Shown: positions 53,343 through 61,413 of the stretch, piece by piece
How positions within the stretch are numbered: position 1 is the stretch's first letter
How the letters are laid out: every line of letters begins with the position of its first letter
Origin: CAIZQW01 sp942493055
GTDB lineage: Bacteria; Verrucomicrobiota; Kiritimatiellia; RFP12; UBA1067
NCBI GenBank assembly: GCA_942493055.1
Contig: OW818680.1
Span: 1,674,001 to 1,738,000 of the forward strand
Reading direction: 5' to 3'
Length of the DNA: 64,000 bases
Translations under genes and position numbers: made by a program
The notes under the pieces: model-generated
Told to the model about the DNA's origin: nothing
The model's input: only the letters and a program-made list of their open reading frames with translations
Databases searched by the model: none

Positions 53343-54122
53343 TTATCCTTCGTACCCCAGCTTACTGCTGATCTTGTCGGCATACGCCTTCACCAGCAAT
53401 CCGATCTTTTCAAAATCCTTTTTCGGTAACTGGTCTGTAAAACCGGACATATTGAGCGTCCCGACAGCCTCACCCTTGCGATTAAAGATCGGCGCGGCGA
53501 TACAGTTGATGCCGATGGTCGCCTCCTGCCGGTCGAGCGCATATCCTTTCAGGCGAATCTCTTCCAATTCAGCAATAAATGCCTTAGGCGTCACAATCGT
53601 ATGCTCGGTCAGCTTCGCAAACTTCATACGCTTTACGATTGACTGGAGCCGGGCTGGCGGGAGAAAAGCAAGGATGCTTTTCCAACCTGCGCCCGTATGA
53701 AAATCGCGCGTACTGAATCCCTTTTCAACGACAAAGCGCATCCGGCTCCGGCTCTCCGCGACTTCGAGGACCACACCTTCATCATCGTCATACAGACAGC
53801 CCACCATATTTGTCATGTTGGTCTCGTCGCGCAAGGCAACCATCTCAGGCCATGCAACAGCGGTCAGGCTGTATTCATCCGAGCCTGCGCACCCCAAGTC
53901 GAGCAACTTGCGCGAGAGCCGATAGAGCCCGGTCTCGTCATGACGCGATAAATACCCGCCATGCGTCAGCGTCATGCAGATGCGATAAATCATGGTCGGG
54001 GAACACGATGTCTTCGCCGCCAGCTCATTGCGATTCAGCCCGGCAGGATGGCGCGACAACACCTCTAAGACCAGGAGGGCACGATCCAAATTCGGGACAT
54101 GGTAATTTTTTAAATCATTCAT
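53343..54122 (-). CDS. IclR-family transcriptional regulator
   Basis: 259 aa. N-terminal winged HTH (LDRALLVLEVLSRHPAGLNRNELAAKTSCS, MIYRICMTLTHGGYLSRH) and C-terminal GAF-like effector domain (GAGWKSILAFLPPARLQSIV, GINCIAAPIFNRKGEAVGTLN). IclR proteins sense small acids or sugars. First gene behind the promoter at 54153-54181; likely controls the URO-D/propeller/diheme genes downstream. Confidence 0.9.
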   Translation of the reverse strand: MNDLKNYHVPNLDRALLVLEVLSRHPAGLNRNELAAKTSCSPTMIYRICMTLTHGGYLSRHDETGLYRLSRKLLDLGCAGSDEYSLTAVAWPEMVALRDETNMTNMVGCLYDDDEGVVLEVAESRSRMRFVVEKGFSTRDFHTGAGWKSILAFLPPARLQSIVKRMKFAKLTEHTIVTPKAFIAELEEIRLKGYALDRQEATIGINCIAAPIFNRKGEAVGTLNMSGFTDQLPKKDFEKIGLLVKAYADKISSKLGYEG

Positions 54123-54152
54123 AGGTCATTCGCTTCATTTAATATGTGAACT

Positions 54153-54181
54153 ATAATACATATTCTAACTTATGATTGCAA
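54153..54181 (-). promoter_or_regulatory. Sigma70-like promoter before the IclR gene
   Basis: Minus strand TTGCAA (54181-54176), 17-bp spacer, TATTAT (54158-54153), 31 nt before the start at 54122. A/T-rich surroundings. The rest of 54123-54316 shows nothing else. Confidence 0.55.
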
Positions 54182-54316
54182 CTAAAAAAATGTTTACACG
54201 CGCGGGTGCAAATTTATTCGTTGGATTACGGTGGCAACTGATGCCACTGCATACGACGTTTCCTGTCTGATAAGCGAGACTCTACGTGTGAAGAATCTCC
54301 TTGTTGGGCAGCCGAA

Positions 54317-55123
54317 TCAGCGGACTGGTTCTGGCGCGTCAGCCCGGTGCCTGATGAAGCCTAGACGGGCCGAGATGCGATCCGCATGGGCCTTGACGAC
54401 CGCGCCGATCTCTGGAATGCTGGCCCGGTCGATATTCATCATCAGCCCCGTCACCCAAACGGCTGTCGCCGGGTATCCGCTGCGGTCGAACACTGGCGCA
54501 CCGATACAGTAGATGCCTTCGAATTGTTCACCATCATCGAAGGCGTAGCCTTGCTCGGCCACGCGGGTCAATTCACGGCGCAACTTCTCTTTCGAAGTGA
54601 TCGTCCGTTCGTTGAACTGGACAAACTTTGTCGCCGCGATCACGGCTTCGCGCTCCTCTTCCGGCAGGAACGCGAGGATCGCCTTGCCAGGTGCGGAACA
54701 GTAGGCTGAGACACGGTAGCCGAGTTTGGAGACGAAGCAGAACATGCGCGTCCCGATGACCTCGTCGAGCACGATAATCTCCGTACCCTCGCGAACGCCG
54801 ATAAGCACGGTATCCACCACATGGTCGCGAAGCTCTCGCATGATATCCAGTGATTGCTCGACCATATTCGTTTCGGTGATTGCCCTCTGGCCGATCAGTA
54901 AGAGTTTGTTGGTCATGCGAATCTGCTTCGTCTCTGGATCACGGGAAACCAGCCCCATATCCTCCAGTGCCATGGTGATGCGATAGGCACTGGAGACCGG
55001 GCAACCGAGATCAGTCGCGATGTCGGTGAGCACCCGTCCGCATGGATGGTACGAGAGGTTTTCCAGAATCTGAAAGCCGGTCTTCAGACTCGGCACATCA
55101 TATTTGATTTTCGTCTTTGGCAT
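54317..55123 (-). CDS. IclR-family transcriptional regulator, second copy
   Basis: 268 aa from the ATG at 55123 (AGGAGAG upstream). HTH (LKTGFQILENLSYHPCGRVLTDIATDLG, SSAYRITMALEDMGLVSRD) and effector domain (YCSAPGKAILAFLPEEE, GIYCIGAPVFDRSGYPATAVWVTG). Same layout as the neighbour but clearly diverged. It follows the HZS-alpha/FGE-like fusion gene by 41 nt. Confidence 0.9.
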   Translation of the reverse strand: MPKTKIKYDVPSLKTGFQILENLSYHPCGRVLTDIATDLGCPVSSAYRITMALEDMGLVSRDPETKQIRMTNKLLLIGQRAITETNMVEQSLDIMRELRDHVVDTVLIGVREGTEIIVLDEVIGTRMFCFVSKLGYRVSAYCSAPGKAILAFLPEEEREAVIAATKFVQFNERTITSKEKLRRELTRVAEQGYAFDDGEQFEGIYCIGAPVFDRSGYPATAVWVTGLMMNIDRASIPEIGAVVKAHADRISARLGFIRHRADAPEPVR

Positions 55124-55164
55124 AGTACTTTTTCTCTCCTGAATTTCGATATTCCTGACCGTCA

Positions 55165-58100
55165 TTATTCTTCTAGTATAACACGAAAACCGACGTTGTA
55201 CACTTTCTGCCAGCTTTCATAGGCGTACCTCACGCTTGCACCGGCGTCACACGGTCGATCAGCCCATGAGCCACCCCGAGCGACTTTCCGGCAGTTCGGT
55301 GTCAGACTGTTGGCCCGTGCCTCTACATAAGGATACGGAGCATAATCTGAGCGCGTCCATTCATTGACGTTTCCGATCATGTCCAACTGCCCCCATGCGT
55401 TGGGTTCGTTCTGTCCGACATAATCCACAACATGATACTTGTCTTTGAAGCGTTCATCGCGCAAAGGGAAATTGTTGTTCTCGGGATATGGCAGCCTCGG
55501 CTGCAGATTACCAGCGCCGGGATACCCCATACGGAACCAGCGCAGCGAGGCATCCGCCAGATTAGCGAAACGGCCGAAGTCGGTCTCAAGTGTACCGTAA
55601 TAGAAGGGCGTTTCCGTGCCTGCCCGCGCCGCCCATTCCCATTGCGCTTCCGTGGGGAGGCTTGTCTTCATGCCGGTTACACGGCTCAGCCACGCGCAAT
55701 AGGCCACGGCCTCCTGCCACGACACCCGCGCTACGGGCTGGTTGGGATGGTTGGCGATATACCCTGGCGTCACGCGGTCCATATAGTGCATGTCGATATA
55801 CCGCGTGTCGTGGTCAGGGTCGAAGAGCGCATACTGCGCATTCGAAATTTCCGTTTCCGCCATCCAGTAGGGTTTCGTGATCTCCACCTTCGCGCGGGGC
55901 CGTTCGTCAGGCGCACCAGCGAGACTGCCCATGATAAACACGCCGGTGGGAATCCGCCTCAGCCTCAGCTTGACGCCCTTTGGCAAATCGAGGACCTTGA
56001 CCTCGCATGCAACCAAGGCCGTCTTTGCCGCCTGTAAGTGGTCGGGCTGAACCTCGCCCTCTTTCGGCGGCGGCATAAAGGCGGGGGCCGGTTCTTTCGC
56101 GCGCGCTTCGGCCAAAGCCCTGCGCTCTGCGTCAGGGTCGACCTCGACGTCGGCAAACAGCGCATTCAATTCGCGCCGCCGCGTGGCGATGTGCTGACTC
56201 CCAGCCGGCAAATCAAACGTGCCGTGTTTAGGCGCATTGAGGTCGATCCAGCAATACAGGCGCTCGCGCGCCTCTTGGGGTAAATCACGCAGGACGACCC
56301 CATGATGTCCCTTGGCGAGCAGATGAATCAGCGGACTGGTCGACGCATGATACTCCATGGGGTTCAGCATCGCCATGTCCGCTTCAGGTCCCGGACGGTG
56401 AACATACGGATGCAGTGTGTTGTAAGCACTCTCAGCGGTAGCAAACGAAGGCTTGCTCTTGGGACCGACCCTGGCGGGCTCCGTATGGCAGCCGATACAG
56501 TGCTTCTGCAAAATCGAATAAACCTCGAACGCGAATTCGAACGGACGCGGTGCGCCATACCACGGCTGCAAGGGTTTCGCTCCCCGCAGGCCCGCGAGCG
56601 TACGCTGCTGGGGAAGCGTCTCGGCGCGCTTCTCGTGGCACCCCCCGCACGAGACACGCTCGCCCGGCATTCCCACGACCCAACTGCGCATCAGTTGCAC
56701 GGCACGGCCTTGCGCGTCGACCGGCTGGATCGACACCGGCGTGTTGGCGGGAATCACGCATTCGGCCGACCCGTCCGCTTCCACGGGGGTCGTGCCCAAG
56801 ATACGACGACCGTCCCAGGGCCCCTGCGTGCCAAGAAACTCAAACATCGCCTTCTTGTAATAACCGAAGGTATACGCGAAAATCCGCAAGCTCTTCACCG
56901 TGCCGCGCGGCACGCCTTTCAAGCCCTCGCCCGCATAGACATCGCCAATGTGAAGCGTCGCGATATTCTTCGACAGGTCCACCCGGTCGGGAATGACCGG
57001 CGGACGCTTACGCGGCTTCAGCAGGATCGGCTCGAACAGCCCGGAACCTTCCACCTCCGCAAGGAGCGTCATGTTGTCAAACACATCGACCAGATAGATG
57101 CCCCAGAGACTGTTCCCGGCTTGAGGCTTCATGGAGACCAGATAGTAGTTCCGGCTCAGCGGATGCGGGTGGGTCATCAGTTCGGGCCGCTGCTTCAGGT
57201 AGTGCCCTGCGATGATATCGTCACATACCGTGCCCGCGACCGGCTGGCCATATCCCGGAATGAGTTGGACGAAGCCACATTTTGAAGGAGGAAGAATATC
57301 GGGCGTGATCGCTAGATGGGACCCTGCGGGGCCCCATTCTTTCGTGGTGGGTCGGAAACAGAACGGATACGAGTCAGCCAGCCCTGAATCCAGCAGGGCC
57401 ATGCGTCCGCAATCGCCGTAGTCGTGATGGCCAGAGATGATCCCTACCAGGAGGGAGGGATGCTCAGGTACCGGCTGGGCAAAACGGAAGGCCGTCGGAA
57501 ACCAGGACCCGCTGCCGTAAAGCGCGAGCTGGCCTGTGCCATCTGGATTCATCACGAAGCGTCTGCGGGCGAAATAGTGCGGGAGGTCACAGTATTCCCA
57601 GCGCTGATACAGCACGCGGCCATCATTCAGCACCACGGGATCATTGACATGATCCTGGTCGAACGTCAACTGCCTCAGCTGTTGCGTCTTGCGGTCGAGC
57701 AGGTAAAGACTGGAGACCTTCTCGTTGCCGGTGAGACACGGGACGCCTTCGTAATTCGCCGTCGAAGCCACGATGATGCGTCCGTCAGGGAGATAACAGG
57801 CATCGAAGAAATCCAAGTCCGGATAGGCCGATGGTGTGACCGGCACGGCTTCACCGCCTTCAACAGGGCGTTCATAGACCGCCCAGCGCCCTGCCGCGTC
57901 AATGCTGCTGAAGAGCATTTTCTTGGCGTCAAACTCCAGCCGGAGATCTCGCAGGAGCCGCGTCTCCGGCGGTGTGTAGAGGGTCGTCAAGGTCGGCGTA
58001 TTTGATCGGATGTTCGTCAGCAACGCCACCTCATTCTGCCAGCCTGTCCTGCGTCGCATGCTGGCGTGTGATAAATAATTGGCACCAACGAAGCCCGCGT

Positions 58101-58938
58101 TTTCGCCGGACTCCACGATCCGCGCGGTATTCCCAGAAAAGTCGCGTCTGACCACTAGGATTTTTGCCCCATCCAGCAGCGGGTTCGACAGCAGCGCCGC
58201 GCGCAGTTCCGCTCCTGCAGCCTCCAGTTCCGCAAAACCTTCCGGCATCTTTCCGTCCTTAACGATAAACAGGGACGCGTCTGCGGAAAGCCGTTTGACC
58301 GTGTCGAGCGCCTTGCGGTGCTTCATGCCCTCAAACCGCCCCGGAAACGTGCGCTCCATATCGTCAAAGGCGCGCCGCACCGCCTCAAGGTTAAGCGTCC
58401 GCAACGACTGGATCTGCGCTTTCAGCCGTTTCACCTGGGCGCGCTGCTCCGGCGTGGGGAGGCTGACGGTTTTCCCATCTGGAAACGGTGCGGGCCATGC
58501 TAGCCTCAACGCGCAGATGTGCGGGAAGGGCGCGTTCCTCGACAGAGTGAGCGTGTGCTCGCCAGCCCCCATGCGCAGCACGCACTGCTGTTCCCATTTT
58601 GCGGACTTCGTGTACCAGTTGCTGGTGCTGCCGGAGAAACCGGCACCTACCCTTTTGCCGTCCACAAGAATATCGACCGGGCGGGGCTCCGCCGCCGCAT
58701 ACAAGGCAGACAGCGTATACTCAGCGGTAACGGGTATCTGGAGCCGATAGTCCACACGATTCGGCAACTCCCCTCCGTTCCAGACGCAGGATGGCCCGTC
58801 CGCATAATCCTTGCCGGTCAGGCTCTCTTTCACATTACCGTCGTCGAAGTCACGTGCCTCGAAAGTGAAATCCGCCCCGCCCGCCGAGGCGGCGAACGCC
58901 AAAGCTGCTATCATCATGCTACCTGTTGTCGGTTTCAT
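55165..58938 (-). CDS. Hydrazine-synthase-alpha-like protein fused to a formylglycine-generating-enzyme-like domain
   Basis: 1257 aa from the ATG at 58938 (GAGGATGTG upstream). Signal peptide about 1-20. An N-terminal beta domain (about 22-140), propeller blades (YLPDGRIIVASTANYEG, LRQLTFDQDHVNDPVVLNDG), and the HZS-alpha middle domain with CGGCH, then CIGCH. From about residue 985 to the end lies a complete SUMF1/FGE-sulfatase-type domain (RIPTGVFIMGSLAGAPDERP, EAVAYCAWLSRVTGMKTSLP, EAQWEWAARAGTETPFYYG, IGNVNEWTRSDY, KVARGGSWADRPCDAG). The FGE catalytic Cys pair is not intact (a single Cys after GGSW), so the domain is more likely structural or ligand-binding than a sulfatase activator. Confidence 0.82.
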   Translation of the reverse strand: MKPTTGSMMIAALAFAASAGGADFTFEARDFDDGNVKESLTGKDYADGPSCVWNGGELPNRVDYRLQIPVTAEYTLSALYAAAEPRPVDILVDGKRVGAGFSGSTSNWYTKSAKWEQQCVLRMGAGEHTLTLSRNAPFPHICALRLAWPAPFPDGKTVSLPTPEQRAQVKRLKAQIQSLRTLNLEAVRRAFDDMERTFPGRFEGMKHRKALDTVKRLSADASLFIVKDGKMPEGFAELEAAGAELRAALLSNPLLDGAKILVVRRDFSGNTARIVESGENAGFVGANYLSHASMRRRTGWQNEVALLTNIRSNTPTLTTLYTPPETRLLRDLRLEFDAKKMLFSSIDAAGRWAVYERPVEGGEAVPVTPSAYPDLDFFDACYLPDGRIIVASTANYEGVPCLTGNEKVSSLYLLDRKTQQLRQLTFDQDHVNDPVVLNDGRVLYQRWEYCDLPHYFARRRFVMNPDGTGQLALYGSGSWFPTAFRFAQPVPEHPSLLVGIISGHHDYGDCGRMALLDSGLADSYPFCFRPTTKEWGPAGSHLAITPDILPPSKCGFVQLIPGYGQPVAGTVCDDIIAGHYLKQRPELMTHPHPLSRNYYLVSMKPQAGNSLWGIYLVDVFDNMTLLAEVEGSGLFEPILLKPRKRPPVIPDRVDLSKNIATLHIGDVYAGEGLKGVPRGTVKSLRIFAYTFGYYKKAMFEFLGTQGPWDGRRILGTTPVEADGSAECVIPANTPVSIQPVDAQGRAVQLMRSWVVGMPGERVSCGGCHEKRAETLPQQRTLAGLRGAKPLQPWYGAPRPFEFAFEVYSILQKHCIGCHTEPARVGPKSKPSFATAESAYNTLHPYVHRPGPEADMAMLNPMEYHASTSPLIHLLAKGHHGVVLRDLPQEARERLYCWIDLNAPKHGTFDLPAGSQHIATRRRELNALFADVEVDPDAERRALAEARAKEPAPAFMPPPKEGEVQPDHLQAAKTALVACEVKVLDLPKGVKLRLRRIPTGVFIMGSLAGAPDERPRAKVEITKPYWMAETEISNAQYALFDPDHDTRYIDMHYMDRVTPGYIANHPNQPVARVSWQEAVAYCAWLSRVTGMKTSLPTEAQWEWAARAGTETPFYYGTLETDFGRFANLADASLRWFRMGYPGAGNLQPRLPYPENNNFPLRDERFKDKYHVVDYVGQNEPNAWGQLDMIGNVNEWTRSDYAPYPYVEARANSLTPNCRKVARGGSWADRPCDAGASVRYAYESWQKVYNVGFRVILEE

Positions 58939-59001
58939 CACATCCTCGATTTTGTTGAGAGACCACAGCGTCAGATGGGTTTCCGAGGCTGACCCTGCGG
59001 A

Positions 59002-60861
59002 TCAATATATGCGTATCAAAGTCCCTTGCAGGAACAGGGCTTTATAGTGCGCCTGAACCTGTGCCTGACTCAAGGCGTTGCTGTAGACGGCGAACTCGTC
59101 AAGGGCATCGTCCATCTGCCGCCTGTTACCGTTCCATGATGCAATAGTTGCGCCTGTGTTGAAATTGCCGGTCTTGGTGCCGGCGACCACTGACGGTGAG
59201 CCCACCACGCTCCCGTTGATGTAAACTGTACACGTCGTACTTCCGCCGGAAGTCGAATACGTGATCGCCACGTGGGCCCATTGTCCGACAGGCGCAACCT
59301 CAGTCATGGCCGGCGAAGGAACCAGCCTTGGGTCAACCATCCACAGCTCCAACTTGGCACTGTTGAAATTGAGATGGACCGCTCCTGCAGACGTGATGGC
59401 TGTCGCGTAAATGGCTTCAAGACCTGTACTATCGTAAGATGTCGGCTTGAAGAGAAATTCGATCGTAAAGTTGGAGAGGGCCGCGTAAGCTGCGCCTTGC
59501 GCGGCAACGGTGATGAATGCCCCCGATGTGGTACTGGTGCGGTTAAACAGCTTTCCGTCGTCAAGCGCCGCAGCCATGCTCGGGATATCGGCGAAGCTCC
59601 CTCCGGTACCGCCGCTCTGCTGATAAAAACCGTTGACACCACTGCCCCCGCTATTGGTGGCGACGGTCGTATGTACCGCGTTCCTCTCCTGCATGCGAAA
59701 CCACAGGAACGGGTCATCGGTCGCAACGGCACGGATGTAGGCGGGAGCCCGCTCGGTTGTGAAGGTCCATACCCCGCCTGTGGAACTCCCGTAAGGGTTG
59801 GTCGCGATCACCTGCCAGCTATAGTCCGCCAAATCTTTCAGCGCACCTGGCGGATCCCACCGGGTGGTCGCCACACTTGCGCACTGCGTGACCCCCCCGT
59901 TCCAGAGGGAAACCTCATACCCGTTTGTTCCCGCGCAGGCCCATGACAAGGTCGTGCCCACCAACACATCTGCAGCGTTTTCAGCCGGTTGCAAAGGTAC
60001 GGGCGTGAGGGGCGGGAGCGAATTGAAGTGCGCCTGAACCTGTGCCTGACTCAAGGCGTTGCTGTAGACGGCGAACTCGTCAAGGGCGTCGTTCATGAAC
60101 CGACTGTTACCGTTCCATGATGCAATAGTTGCGCCTGTGTTGAAATTGCCGGTCTTGGTGCCGGCGACCACTGACGGTGAGCCCACCACGCTCCCGTTGA
60201 TGTATACCGTACACGTCGTACTTCCGCCGGAAGTCGAATACGTGATCGCCACGTGGGCCCATTGTCCGACAGGCGCAACCTCAGTCATGGCCGGCGAAGG
60301 AACCAGCCTTGGGTCAACCATCCACAGCTCCAACTTGGCATTGGTAAAATTTAAGTGAACCGCTCCCGCAGACGTGATGCCTGTCGCGTAGATGGCTTCA
60401 ATTCCTGCACTATCGTAAGATGTCGGCTTGAAGAGGAACTCGATCGTGAAGTTGGAGAGGGCCGCGTAAGCTGCGCCTTGCGCGGCAACGGTGATGAATG
60501 CCCCCGATGTGGCACTGGAGCGGTTGAACAACTTTGCGGGATCAAGCGTCGAGGACATACTCGTGATGTCGGCGAAGCTCCCACCCGTGCCGCCAGTCCG
60601 CAGATATATGCCATTGACACCGCTAGCCCCGCTATTGGTGGCGATGGTCGTATGCGCCGCGTTCACTTCCTGCATGCGAAGCCAGAGGAACGGGGCGTCG
60701 GCCGTAACGGCGGTGCCGTAGTCAGCCATCACAGTCGCGGGAAACATCCCCATTGCCGTGGCACCAAGCATGATAAGCTTAAGTTTTCTGTGCAATGCTT
60801 TACTCAAGCGGTTATCCGGCATCAGCAGCATCTGACGCACAATCTTAATCCTTGTTCTCAT
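59002..60861 (-). CDS. Secreted protein with two nearly identical LamG domains
   Basis: 619 aa from the ATG at 60861 (AAAGGGATC upstream). Signal-like hydrophobic stretch about 28-46, ending TVMA. Two LamG/ConA-like domains (about 50-285 and 385-619), each with FTIEFLFKPTSYDS, VGQWAHVAITYST and LDEFAVYSNALSQAQVQAH, joined by a fibronectin-III-like segment (PLQPAENAADVLVGTTLSWAC). No catalytic domain: probably a carbohydrate- or cell-surface-binding protein. Just upstream of the HZS/FGE fusion gene in the same direction (63-nt gap). Confidence 0.8.
   Translation of the reverse strand: MRTRIKIVRQMLLMPDNRLSKALHRKLKLIMLGATAMGMFPATVMADYGTAVTADAPFLWLRMQEVNAAHTTIATNSGASGVNGIYLRTGGTGGSFADITSMSSTLDPAKLFNRSSATSGAFITVAAQGAAYAALSNFTIEFLFKPTSYDSAGIEAIYATGITSAGAVHLNFTNAKLELWMVDPRLVPSPAMTEVAPVGQWAHVAITYSTSGGSTTCTVYINGSVVGSPSVVAGTKTGNFNTGATIASWNGNSRFMNDALDEFAVYSNALSQAQVQAHFNSLPPLTPVPLQPAENAADVLVGTTLSWACAGTNGYEVSLWNGGVTQCASVATTRWDPPGALKDLADYSWQVIATNPYGSSTGGVWTFTTERAPAYIRAVATDDPFLWFRMQERNAVHTTVATNSGGSGVNGFYQQSGGTGGSFADIPSMAAALDDGKLFNRTSTTSGAFITVAAQGAAYAALSNFTIEFLFKPTSYDSTGLEAIYATAITSAGAVHLNFNSAKLELWMVDPRLVPSPAMTEVAPVGQWAHVAITYSTSGGSTTCTVYINGSVVGSPSVVAGTKTGNFNTGATIASWNGNRRQMDDALDEFAVYSNALSQAQVQAHYKALFLQGTLIRIY
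59026..59690. repeat. Tandem-duplicated LamG coding segment, distal copy
   Basis: Long runs are identical to 60020-60700, for example through the TVYINGSVVGSPSVV codons. See the partner copy. Confidence 0.85.
60020..60700. repeat. Tandem-duplicated LamG coding segment, proximal copy
   Basis: Near-identical at DNA level to 59026-59690, including third codon positions, which points to a recent duplication or ongoing gene conversion. Confidence 0.85.
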
Positions 60862-61106
60862 TTCGTGATCCCTTTCTTTCGATAAGCTCAAAAAAGGACG
60901 CTCCTTTTACCTTTGACGGCTTGAACACTTGCAGACAGCCCAGGACAGCCGTTTAAGTCACGTCTTTTTATGATGGTGTAACAATAGCATAGGTTTCCCA
61001 GTAATGCAATAGGTAAAAATGATTTTTGTTAGGAAAAGTAAAATACGACCTCTAATGCCATAAGAGATTCAAGGACGGGAGGGAACAGTGTTACTGGAAC
61101 CTCGCC

Positions 61107-61140
61107 AAAAGCGTGCTGACGCGCAACCGCGTCAGCACGC
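61107..61140 (-). terminator. Intrinsic terminator
   Basis: A perfect 13-bp stem GCGTGCTGACGCG with a 4-nt loop, followed on the minus strand by TTTT. It lies about 270 nt after the cytochrome gene stop and before the LamG gene, so it separates the two units. Confidence 0.6.
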
Positions 61141-61290
61141 GCCAAGGCTCACACCGTGCGCCGTCCTGGAAAAGTTCAAGACCGAGCAGAGGATCGAAGC
61201 TCCTTCCGGGAAATGAAATGCTGGGGAAACCTTTGGGGTCAAACCCCAGCAAAATCGCTGTTTTTTGCCGAAAAATGTATTAGCAATAGT

Positions 61291-61390
61291 CCGTTTCTGG
61301 GGTAAGCGATTCTGTCCGCATTGCATAAACAGGAGCGTGGCCGTCCCGGCCGCTTCTTCATGCGATTACCTCGCATCCCCCCAGAAACTG
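61291..61390. other. Structured intergenic segment
   Basis: Outer inverted repeat CGTTTCTGGGG / CCCCAGAAACTG encloses two smaller hairpins (AGCGtGGCCG/CGGCCGCT and ATGCG/CGCAT). The gene-free stretch 60862-61413 contains this, the terminator at 61107-61140 and no gene. Could be an RNA or a palindromic repeat. Confidence 0.35.
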
Positions 61391-61413
61391 CCCCATGTTT
61401 TACTTGTAAACAA

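Noticed and set aside
55165..56000. Functional formylglycine-generating enzyme for the sulfatases
   Set aside because: The catalytic Cys pair is not present in the C-terminal domain; the similarity is to the fold only.
60889..60910. AAAAGGACGCTCCTTTT hairpin as a terminator or attenuator before the LamG gene
   Set aside because: The stem is short (7 bp) and A/T-rich, and the T-run lies in the leader close to the start; too weak to call.
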